Of a stretch of DNA of 39,081 nucleotides, positions 33,429 to 39,081 are shown one piece after another. This DNA comes from Acinetobacter lwoffii (GTDB lineage Bacteria > Pseudomonadota > Gammaproteobacteria > Pseudomonadales > Moraxellaceae). The position numbers were made by a program, and so were the translations under genes. The stretch's first letter is position 1; each line of letters begins with the position of its first letter. The notes beneath the pieces are model-generated. The model saw only the letters and a program-made list of their open reading frames with translations. It ran no database searches and was not told the origin of the DNA. The stretch is taken from NCBI RefSeq assembly GCF_024129355.1, contig NZ_JAMXXP010000029.1, forward strand, positions 1 through 39,081. Reading direction: 5' to 3'.

Positions 33429-33740
33429 GGAATGTTTATGAGAAATTAATAGTCTATTTTTGTTTGAGATTGAAGTATATTTAAAAAAGTTAAGTTGTTT
33501 TTTTAAATGCATAACTTCATCTTTTAGTTTTTTGATTTGTTGCTCTCTTTCGTCCTGTATAGGGTAAGTAAGTTCACCAAATTTTCTAACTAACTGACTG
33601 TATTCAATCAATTTATTGTAGTCAAGTTCGAAATCTCCGCTTTTTATATATTTAAGTATAGTCGAGCGAGGTTTTTTATACGCTATAGCAGCATCACTGA
33701 TCGAAAATTTTTTTAAAAAATGATGATTTTTACCTAGCAT
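33423..33740 (-). CDS. Small DNA-binding protein related to the Rep-associated protein
   Basis: A 105-aa protein with KFSISDAAIAYKKPRSTILKYIKSGDFELD near residues 11-40. It is similar to KFSVMDASKAFKKSRTTIYEALKNGEL in the larger protein at 36907, both a MerR-like or excisionase-like HTH. A coiled-coil segment (QIKKLKDEVMHLKKQL) follows. It is about half the length of the other copy and its stop codon lies in pdif site C. The C-terminus may therefore have been replaced by Xer recombination. Function unknown; relatives are annotated as plasmid replication DNA-binding proteins. Confidence 0.65.
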   Translation of the reverse strand: MLGKNHHFLKKFSISDAAIAYKKPRSTILKYIKSGDFELDYNKLIEYSQLVRKFGELTYPIQDEREQQIKKLKDEVMHLKKQLNFFKYTSISNKNRLLISHKHSI

Positions 33741-33911
33741 ACTATTTCACTTAAGGCATTATTAATTTCGTATATATATGTTAATAAAATTAACACATAC
33801 AAGATATAAATCTTTAATCATTATTGGTTAATAATCGAACGTTTACTTTACACATGCCCTACTCTGATAATTTTTCTATTATTAAATCAATATGCTTTTA
33901 AAAATTTATAT
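33741..33911. other. AT-rich gene-free interval
   Basis: These ~170 AT-rich bases contain the promoter of the leftward DNA-binding gene and end at pdif site D. No gene or clear operator is recognised. Confidence 0.5.
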
Positions 33912-33939
33912 TATTAACATAATACACCTTATACGAAAG
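33912..33939 (-). repeat. pdif site D (XerD-XerC orientation)
   Basis: TATTAACATAA, spacer TACACC and TTATACGAAAG. The spacer equals sites B and F. A hairpin terminator starts within the last bases of the XerC arm. Confidence 0.85.
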
Positions 33940-33957
33940 GCCCTATTCACGGGCCTT
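33938..33957 (+). terminator. Terminator between pdif sites D and E
   Basis: GGCCC, a 7-base loop and GGGCC followed by TTTTG form a compact stem. It is the only recognisable content between the two Xer sites. Confidence 0.8.
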
Positions 33958-33967
33958 TTGATCATCT

Positions 33968-33995
33968 GATTAACATAAAATCTCTTATACGAAAT
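33968..33995 (-). repeat. pdif site E (XerD-XerC orientation)
   Basis: GATTAACATAA, spacer AATCTC and TTATACGAAAT. It has the same orientation as D, only 56 bp away (start to start), and a different spacer. Two same-orientation neighbours break the alternating pattern of the other sites. Confidence 0.78.
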
Positions 33996-34001
33996 TCATC
34001 A

Positions 34002-34280
34002 GGCTAACGCCACTATACAAGGGCACACACCTTACACTTTTTTAGATTAGCTATTGGATACAGTGCTAAAAGAACGGCTGGCTAACGCCACTATACAAGG
34101 CATCACACCTTACACTTTTTTAGATTAGCTATTGGATACAGTGCTAAAAGAACGGCTAGCTAACGCCACTATACAAGGCATCACACCTATACACTTTTTT
34201 AGATTAGTTACTTGAATACAGCTCTGAAGGGACAGCTGGCTAACGCCCCTATACAAGGGGACACACTTTACACTTTTTTA
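34002..34280. repeat. Four tandem ~78-bp direct repeats
   Basis: Units start at 34002, 34080, 34158 and 34238 with GGCTAACGCC or a close variant. Each continues with a CTATACAAGG element, a CTTACACTTTTTTAGATTAG-type element and a variable tail. The first two are almost identical, the third diverges in its second half and is 80 bp, and the fourth is cut short at the end of mobC. There is no coding potential. They could be protein-binding sites for partition or replication control, or copies made by slippage. They are not CRISPR-like, since there are no unique spacers. Confidence 0.9.
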
Positions 34281-34646
34281 AAACTTGATCGCGGATCTGA
34301 CTTTAGAAATGAATAGATCAATGGAATTTTGGTTCTTAGAAAAATCCAGCAGCAGCCCATTTACTTTAGATCGGATCTCTTTCGGATCAGTCAGTTCTCC
34401 ATTCATTAAGTTTTTCAGTAGTCCACCCACTTTATTCATATCTGATTTTAGGCTGCGAATTTCCTGGATTGTTTTTATATCAGTCAGACTTTTAGGTTGA
34501 TAACCCAATCCTAGATCACGCAAATATTGAGAAGCTGATAAATTTCCCTGAGCAGCATTTTCTTCAATTTGCTTTTTCTCCGCTTCAGTTACCACAACTT
34601 GAATTACTTTTTGGCGTATCCGTTTTGGCTTTTTTTGTTCAGTCAT
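34278..34646 (-). CDS. mobC: Plasmid mobilization relaxosome protein MobC
   Basis: A 122-aa protein with a basic N-terminal RHH-like domain (KPKRIRQKVIQVVVTEAEKKQI..NA..GNLSASQYLRDLGL) and a helical C-terminus. These match MobC relaxosome proteins that help the relaxase open oriT. No relaxase gene is present in the window, so transfer would need one elsewhere on the plasmid or in trans. It diverges from the TraK-like gene across a probable oriT and runs into the 78-bp repeats. Confidence 0.85.
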   Translation of the reverse strand: MTEQKKPKRIRQKVIQVVVTEAEKKQIEENAAQGNLSASQYLRDLGLGYQPKSLTDIKTIQEIRSLKSDMNKVGGLLKNLMNGELTDPKEIRSKVNGLLLDFSKNQNSIDLFISKVRSAIKF

Positions 34647-34798
34647 TTTTTGATTTCCAGTACATTTTGGCTATGCCAAAAGCTCCGCAGGACAAGATGC
34701 CACGTTGAGCTGAAAGCGAATAAGTCGGGTAATTTATATAACCAAGGCTTGCCATGTTATATAACATTACACATCTTGCCAATACCACTGAAAGTTCA
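34647..34798. other. Probable oriT region
   Basis: The region lies between divergent mobC and traK-like genes, where oriT is expected. TTTTGGC (34665-34671) and GCCAAAA (34675-34681) form a perfect hairpin. Immediately beside it, the minus strand reads TGTCCTGC (TCCTGC complement at 34687-34692), similar to the YATCCTG nick core of MOBP plasmids. The nick site is an inference from position and this short match. Confidence 0.5.
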
Positions 34799-34930
34799 AT
34801 TGCACATAAACGCATATAATTGCACATCAAAATGAATAAAAACCATTTAAAAGCTTATAGTTGCAGATAATTTCATATAAAATCATATAAAAGCTCTTAA
34901 TTGCATATAGTTGCACATAATTGCATAAAT
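34799..34930. repeat. Helically phased 10-bp repeat array
   Basis: About thirteen consecutive 10-bp units run from 34799, many fitting TTGCACATAA, TTGCATATAG, TTTCATATAA or similar. The CAT/GCA core recurs once per helical turn. Such phasing implies intrinsic curvature or cooperative binding of a protein along one DNA face. The array ends about 20 bp before the TraK-like start and probably forms part of oriT or a centromere-like site. Confidence 0.75.
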
Positions 34931-34950
34931 TAAGGAAAGAGGAAGTTATT

Positions 34951-35286
34951 ATGGTTACCAGGCATGGCGCTAAAAAATTCATCATCTCTGTATTACCAGA
35001 AATAGAAAAACGGCTAGAAGCTGGTTATACAATTAAGGAAATCCACGCTGATTTACCTGAGCTAGCGAACAATATTTCTTACAGTTCAGTTTTGCGAAAT
35101 TTGAATAAAATGGGAATGAGTGAAAAAAAGGTACATTTACATAAAATAGAAAAATCAGTGGACCTGGATACTGCTTCTAGTTCTAGCCAAAAAATAACGA
35201 ATGCTGAAAGAAATCTTGAAAATCTACAGAAGCGACCTAAGAAATTTAAATTTGATCATGGAACAAATGATAAGGAATTAATCTGA
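34951..35286 (+). CDS. TraK-like oriT-binding protein (tentative)
   Basis: A 111-aa basic protein starting at ATG 34951 with AGAGGAAG upstream; the longer TTG frame would run back into the repeat array. The segment LPEIEKRLEAGYTIKEIHADL, followed by ISYSSVLRNLNKMG, resembles the core of TraK/DUF5338 proteins (ALEAGYSLKTIWEHM..RFRYETFAQHVRR). In RP4, TraK binds and bends oriT. The 10-bp phased array directly upstream would be a natural target. Assignment is by weak motif similarity and position; it could be another small DNA-binding regulator. Confidence 0.6.
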   Translation: MVTRHGAKKFIISVLPEIEKRLEAGYTIKEIHADLPELANNISYSSVLRNLNKMGMSEKKVHLHKIEKSVDLDTASSSSQKITNAERNLENLQKRPKKFKFDHGTNDKELI

Positions 35287-35719
35287 ATCCTCTTTAAATG
35301 TAGCTCTAAATGCTGCCTGTTTGCGATTTAAGCTCAAATTCACACTGGAAGGTACAGAACGAGTGTCTACGAGTGAAATCGCTGAAATTCGCGCTTAGAC
35401 CCTCTGAAAAACAGCTTTTTAGGCTGTGAAGCCTAAATAAGCATAAATCACATGCAAAAAACTGAGTCTAGATCGAGCGCAGCGAGTAAAAAAGCTCTAT
35501 GAGCGAAGCGAATTCATCGTGCTTTTGCTTTTTCTTAAAGTCACAACGAGATAAGCCAAAAAATTGCCCCGACGAATCGAGCGAAAGCGAGATTCAATAG
35601 AGTTTGAGCGTAGCGAAAACCAAGGGCAATTTTTCCTTGCCTGGGCTTTTAATTATTTTAATACTTTTAAATACTTTTAGACATGCTGAAAGCCTTTGTT
35701 CACAATGCTTTCAAGGGTT
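35287..35719. other. Structured gene-free region upstream of the iterons
   Basis: No gene was found in ~430 bases. Four short hyphenated motifs of the form GAGCGnAGCGA lie at 35475, 35501, 35579 and 35606. A hairpin TTTAGGCT/AGCCTAAA is at 35418-35437. AAAAATTGCCC (35559-35569) can pair with GGGCAATTTTT (35624-35634), enclosing the last two GAGCG motifs. This may be a structured RNA or a replication-control element. Confidence 0.55.
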
Positions 35720-35807
35720 ATATGACTACGTTTACCTACCAATATGACTACGTTTACCTACCAATATGACTACGTTTACCTACCAATATGACTACGTTTA
35801 CCTACCA
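35720..35807 (+). repeat. Replication iterons (4 x 22 bp)
   Basis: Four exact contiguous copies of a 22-bp unit beginning ATATGACTACGTTTACC start at 35720, 35742, 35764 and 35786. A degenerate partial copy (AACTACGTTTACC) follows at about 35838. An AT-rich stretch (35810-35900) then leads into the rep gene. This is the standard arrangement of a Rep_3 iteron origin. Confidence 0.95.
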
Positions 35808-35914
35808 TAAGTCTACTTATTTTTTTTTGTAGATTTAACTACGTTTACCTTGCATTTAACTACATAATATTTTATATAGATTTATATTCAGAAATAAAAA
35901 AGTAGACTAATAAC
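35808..35914. other. AT-rich segment of the replication origin
   Basis: T-rich and TA-rich DNA between iterons and rep, with the degenerate iteron at ~35838. It is likely the melting region and rep promoter. Confidence 0.6.
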
Positions 35915-36847
35915 ATGCGAGATCTAGTTGTAAAAGATAATGCTTTAATTAACGCAAGCTATAACCTAGATCTAGTTGAACAGCGACTTATTCTTTTAGC
36001 TATTGTTGAAGCAAGAGAAAGTGGTAAAGGAATTAATGCAAACAACCCTTTAGAAGTCCATGCAGAGAGCTATATCAATCAATTCAATGTTGCAAGACAG
36101 ACTGCCTATCAAGCATTAAAGGATGCTTCAAAAGATTTATTTGCTAGACAATTTAGCTATCAAGAGATGAATAAACGAGGAAATATCGAAAACGTACTAA
36201 GCCGATGGGTTAGTGAGATTCGTTATGTTGATGCTGAAGCGACTGTTAAGTTAATTTTTGCACCTGCTATTGTTCCATTAATTACTAAACTCGAAGAACA
36301 GTTCACTAAGTATGAATTACAGCAAGTTAGTAATCTCAGTAGTGCTTATGCTGTACGTCTATATGAATTATTGATCGCATGGCGTAGCACTGGCCAAACT
36401 CCTGTTATAGAGCTTGAAGAGTTTAGAAAAAAAATTGGTGTGCTTGATGATGAGTACACAAGAATGGGGAACTTTAAAGACAGAGTCTTACATCTAGCTA
36501 TGGCTCAAATTAATGAGTTTACAGATATCACTGTTAAGTATGAGCAGCATAAAAAAGGACGTTCAATTTATGGCTTTTCATTCTCATTCAAGCAAAAGAA
36601 AAACGTTAACAAACCAAATCTAGAAGCTAGAGATCAAAACACCTTAGATATTTTCACCAAGTTAACAGATGCTCAGCGTCATTTATTTGCTAACAAATTG
36701 TCAGAACTGCCTGAAATGAGTAAGTATTCTCAAGGCACCGAAAGCTATCCGCAATTTGCCGTACGAATTGCCGAAATGCTATTAGATGTTGAAAAATTTA
36801 AAGAACTATATCCATATCTAGTAAAGGTTGGCTTTCAAACAAAATAA
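35915..36847 (+). CDS. repB: Replication initiation protein (Rep_3 superfamily, RepB)
   Basis: A 310-aa initiator with the two-winged-helix Rep_3 fold. MRDLVVKDNALINASYNLDLVEQRLILLAI is the family start, FNVARQTAYQALKDASKDLFAR a first HTH, and LSSAYAVRLYELLIAWRSTG and KDRVLHLAMAQINEFTDI the family core. It is followed by a KGR..YGFSF.F strand. Four iterons lie 108 bp upstream, so it should bind them to open the origin. Length and motifs are intact. It is the only replication initiator seen in this window. Confidence 0.96.
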   Translation: MRDLVVKDNALINASYNLDLVEQRLILLAIVEARESGKGINANNPLEVHAESYINQFNVARQTAYQALKDASKDLFARQFSYQEMNKRGNIENVLSRWVSEIRYVDAEATVKLIFAPAIVPLITKLEEQFTKYELQQVSNLSSAYAVRLYELLIAWRSTGQTPVIELEEFRKKIGVLDDEYTRMGNFKDRVLHLAMAQINEFTDITVKYEQHKKGRSIYGFSFSFKQKKNVNKPNLEARDQNTLDIFTKLTDAQRHLFANKLSELPEMSKYSQGTESYPQFAVRIAEMLLDVEKFKELYPYLVKVGFQTK

Positions 36848-36852
36848 AGATA

Positions 36853-36880
36853 ATGTTCAGTAATATGCTCACCTGAACAT
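36853..36880. promoter_or_regulatory. Inverted repeat upstream of the DNA-binding gene
   Basis: ATGTTCAG (36853-36860) and CTGAACAT (36873-36880) are perfect 8-bp inverted arms with 12 bp between. A further half-site ATGAACAG lies at 36889. The same TGTTCAG/CTGAACA pair with a 13-bp spacer occurs inside the gene at 37065-37091, suggesting an autoregulatory operator. Confidence 0.6.
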
Positions 36881-36906
36881 CCTTGTACATGAACAGAGGG
36901 ATTGTA

Positions 36907-37467
36907 TTGAACACTACAAAATTTAGCGTTATGGACGCAAGTAAAGCCTTTAAAAAATCACGGACAACAATATATGAGGCTTTAAAAAATGGTGAATTAT
37001 CAAGAGATAATGATGGTCTAATAGACTTATCTGAACTTATCAGAGTTTATGGCAACCCAGTCGGTGTTCAGTCCAGTACACGTACTGAACAAGTTCAGAA
37101 GGATGTACAGGTACACGTTCAATCTGAAGTCGAAAATCTATTAAAAGATCAGATTTCTTTACTAAAAAATCAGTTAGATTTAGCAAATCAAAGAGAAAAG
37201 TCTTTGATGCAACATATTGAAGATCTTACTCATAGAATTGAGTTTAAAGGCACCTTAGAACAGTCACAACAAGAAAATATTGATAAGCTAAATGAATCTA
37301 CAAATTCAAATATAGCAACGGATCCTCGGTCACAGACTGACTCTAACTATGACGAATTGACTACTTCCGAGAGTAAACGGATCCATCTTCCTGAGCATGT
37401 TGAACCAGAACCTAAAAAACGTGGCTTATTTGGCCGTGTGCTGAATGCTGTTTTTGATAATGACTAA
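36907..37467 (+). CDS. Plasmid replication-associated DNA-binding protein
   Basis: A ~186-aa protein. The best ribosome site (GAGGG) precedes TTG 36907, giving MNTTKFSVMDASKAFKKSRTTIYEALKNG; ATG 36889 would place that site within the gene, so the TTG is preferred but not certain. N-terminal HTH of the excisionase/MerR type (residues ~5-50) is followed by a Gln/Val-rich segment and a coiled coil (about 75-125). A basic C-terminal end (KKRGLFGRVLNAVF) completes it. Proteins of this kind follow rep in many Acinetobacter plasmids and are thought to aid copy control or stability, though the role is not proven. Confidence 0.85.
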   Translation: MNTTKFSVMDASKAFKKSRTTIYEALKNGELSRDNDGLIDLSELIRVYGNPVGVQSSTRTEQVQKDVQVHVQSEVENLLKDQISLLKNQLDLANQREKSLMQHIEDLTHRIEFKGTLEQSQQENIDKLNESTNSNIATDPRSQTDSNYDELTTSESKRIHLPEHVEPEPKKRGLFGRVLNAVFDND

Positions 37468-37479
37468 GGGAGAGAGATC

Positions 37480-37623
37480 ATGCCGAAACTGAAAGATATT
37501 GCCCTAGGAATTATTGTGGCTCCGCTGCTGATCCCCATCATGCTGATTGCATCGTACCAGGATAAAAAGGCACTCAAAAAAGAGCTGGATGAACGCCAAA
37601 AAGAAAAAGACCAGGCATCCTGA
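37480..37623 (+). CDS. 47-aa single-pass membrane peptide
   Basis: ATG 37480 with AGGGAGAGA upstream opens a 47-codon frame to TGA 37621. The N-terminal half, KDIALGIIVAPLLIPIMLIAS, is one membrane helix. The C-terminal half (DKKALKKELDERQKEKDQAS) is a highly charged helix. It starts 12 bp after the DNA-binding gene, so it is co-transcribed with it, and a terminator follows. No function is known. Good ribosome site and composition argue that it is real. Confidence 0.75.
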   Translation: MPKLKDIALGIIVAPLLIPIMLIASYQDKKALKKELDERQKEKDQAS

Positions 37624-37695
37624 TTATTCAATTAACCTAAACAAAGTCGTGAAACTTTGATTAAATAATAAGCGTGGAACGTGAATAATCATGAA

Positions 37696-37732
37696 AAAGC
37701 CGTTCCAGTGCGCTGAACCCTAGAACGGCTTT
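37696..37732 (+). terminator. Terminator of the rep operon
   Basis: AAAGCCGTTC (37696-37705) and GAACGGCTTT (37723-37732) form a perfect 10-bp stem, about 75 bp beyond the 47-aa gene. Confidence 0.88.
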
Positions 37733-37768
37733 GACTAAGATATTGATGCTTATAAGGAAATTTCAAGC

Positions 37769-37796
37769 ATTTCGTATAAGGTGTATTATGTTAATT
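37769..37796 (+). repeat. pdif site F (XerC-XerD orientation)
   Basis: ATTTCGTATAA, spacer GGTGTA (complement TACACC, as in B and D) and TTATGTTAATT. The site and its XerD-side flank repeat, inverted, the sequence around site B over about 34 bases. Confidence 0.9.
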
Positions 37797-37930
37797 TTAG
37801 GAAAATTGAAGAATTAAAAGTGCAAAGTAATTATAAATAAGCTTATGAAATGGCTTCAGTATTACTAAAACTGAATTATATTTTTAAGATATAATTTTCT
37901 ATTAAGAATTAAACTATAAGAGATTTCTAC

Positions 37931-38803
37931 ATGTTTTCCTTTTTTAAAAAATCGCTTTCTGCCGTAGAACTGTCTAAATTAATTATTAATGAAAGTGGCC
38001 AAGAAGAATGGTTTATTAATCATTTTCATAGAGATAGCACACCATTTTTTGGAGATAATCTTGAAGAAATTTGCGGATCAATAAAAACAGCAATAATTAG
38101 ACATTATTTAATATCTAATAATTATATTTCTAAATTACTCTTAAAAAGAAAACAACTAAGATATATTGATTCTTATGGTGACTTAGTAGAAGAAGACTGG
38201 AATAAAGAAGTCAAAAAATTCACAAAAAAAAGATCAGGTGAAATCCTAGAATTTGTTATAAATTATACACCTGAAGTAATTTATAAAGAATTAAAAAAGC
38301 AAAAACAGTATTATTATCCTGATTCTGAGAATTTTTATTATGAGATTTTATCAATAGTTGAATTGAACGAAATTTACGAATGTACAGATTTAGAAGATAG
38401 GATAGCGTTATTAAAAAACATCGATAATATTGATACAGATAACTATTTAGTAGATGAACAAAAAGACTATCATGAGTATGAATCTATAGTTAGTAACATG
38501 TTTGAAATACTAGGTTGGGATACATTGATTACACCAAAAAGTGGTGATCAAGGTGCTGATATTATTATAGAAAAATATAATATGAAATTTGTCGTTCAAT
38601 GTAAACTGTATAGCCAACCTGTTGGAAACAAAGCTGTTCAAGAAGTTATAGCTGCCAAAGGATTCTATGAGGCTTTCGGGGCTATTGTCGTTACAAATAA
38701 TGACTATACCAAATCTGCAAGACAGCTTGCAGAGTCTCATTCAGTAATATTATTACATGATTCCCAAATACTTGAATGGAATAACATATTTGATGAAAGC
38801 TAA
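37931..38803 (+). CDS. Mrr-like restriction endonuclease domain protein
   Basis: A 290-aa AT-rich protein. The C-terminal ~110 residues form an Mrr-cat/PD-(D/E)xK nuclease: YHEYESIVSNMFEILGW, then GDQGADIII (Asp of the catalytic core), then FVVQCKLY (the QxK motif) and TKSARQLAESHSVILL. The N-terminal ~170 residues are helical and not recognised; they may form the target-recognition part. Mrr-type enzymes cut foreign or modified DNA and act alone, and no methyltransferase lies nearby. It is the only gene between pdif sites F and G, so it looks like a mobile defence cassette. A cell-stress nuclease is an alternative. Confidence 0.85.
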   Translation: MFSFFKKSLSAVELSKLIINESGQEEWFINHFHRDSTPFFGDNLEEICGSIKTAIIRHYLISNNYISKLLLKRKQLRYIDSYGDLVEEDWNKEVKKFTKKRSGEILEFVINYTPEVIYKELKKQKQYYYPDSENFYYEILSIVELNEIYECTDLEDRIALLKNIDNIDTDNYLVDEQKDYHEYESIVSNMFEILGWDTLITPKSGDQGADIIIEKYNMKFVVQCKLYSQPVGNKAVQEVIAAKGFYEAFGAIVVTNNDYTKSARQLAESHSVILLHDSQILEWNNIFDES

Positions 38804-38892
38804 CTAGAGGAGATATAGGCTATAGAATATTACTTTGATATAGCTTAACTATATTTGACTAGAAAAATTCAAATACCACAAAAATAATGTCC

Positions 38893-38920
38893 ATTTAACA
38901 TAATGGCGGTTATACGAAGT
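38893..38920 (-). repeat. pdif site G (XerD-XerC orientation)
   Basis: ATTTAACATAA, spacer TGGCGG and TTATACGAAGT. Both arms match the consensus exactly. The XerC arm and the 26 bases beyond it are an inverted copy of the flank at site A. Confidence 0.94.
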
Positions 38921-38985
38921 ACACTTGTATATTAATATAAATATCAGATACTTATTTAAGCCATAAAAATCTAAAAATGCCCCAA

Positions 38986-39011
38986 AAGCTGATTTTGAAA
39001 CAAGTCGGCTT
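38986..39011 (+). terminator. Possible terminator near the right edge
   Basis: AAGCTGA (38986-38992) and TCGGCTT (39005-39011) pair with one G-T, followed by TTTT. The bases from 38921 to the window end hold no recognised gene. Confidence 0.5.
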
Positions 39012-39081
39012 TTTTATGTTCGATTCTGTAAGCTTTTGCCAATAAAAAATGGAAGAACTTTGCAAAATTTACAATTTTGTA

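Noticed and set aside
34002..34280. CRISPR-like tandem repeats
   Set aside because: The 78-bp units are contiguous with no short-repeat/unique-spacer alternation, and no cas genes are present.
35720..35807. CRISPR or satellite interpretation of the 22-bp repeats
   Set aside because: They are exact contiguous iterons directly upstream of a Rep_3 initiator.

Overview
The window looks like part of an Acinetobacter plasmid. The evidence is a Rep_3 initiator with upstream iterons, a MobC-type relaxosome gene, an IS1006/IS26-like (IS6-family) remnant, AT-rich DNA with Acinetobacter-like proteins, and at least seven 28-bp Xer recombination sites of the pdif type (11-bp XerC arm, 6-bp spacer, 11-bp XerD arm), which are a hallmark of Acinetobacter plasmids. 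An eighth degenerate site and a half-site are also visible. No chromosomal housekeeping genes, rRNA or tRNA were seen.

Region 1 (about 600-16100) is a reactive-electrophile and aldehyde detoxification island. A NemR-like repressor is surrounded by curA-gst, an old-yellow-enzyme reductase (nemA type), a DJ-1/PfpI protein and a YqhD-type alcohol dehydrogenase. A matching operator sits at the nemR/curA promoter and again upstream of yqhD. Next come a YgiN-type monooxygenase, a complete frmR-frmA-frmB formaldehyde operon with its own operator, two translationally coupled medium-chain oxidoreductases, a LysR regulator, an SDR, a third medium-chain oxidoreductase and a second YgiN-type monooxygenase. 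IS3-family transposase remnants lie at about 6.85-7.24 kb and 16.2-16.35 kb.

Region 2 (about 16.4-30.2 kb) begins with a zinc-ribbon gene and small membrane or secreted proteins. It continues with a leftward czcI-czcC-czcB-czcA-czcD cation-efflux cluster. A CadR/PbrR-type MerR regulator then diverges from a Cys-rich CDF transporter with two HMA-like repeats, followed by feoA and feoB and a strong terminator. An SBF-family (arsenic-resistance-type) transporter abuts the 3' part of a serine resolvase, which has been cut by an IS6-family end.

Region 3 (about 30.7-39.1 kb) is built of pdif-bounded modules: HigB/HigA, a Cys-rich copper-storage-like protein, RelE/RelB, a small replication-type DNA-binding protein, a 56-bp terminator-only interval, the backbone (78-bp tandem repeats, mobC, a probable oriT with a 10-bp phased array, a TraK-like protein, iterons, rep, a second DNA-binding protein and a 47-aa membrane peptide) and an Mrr-like nuclease. 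Three sites share the same 6-bp spacer. Several sites have an intrinsic terminator directly beside the XerC arm, which would insulate the modules transcriptionally.
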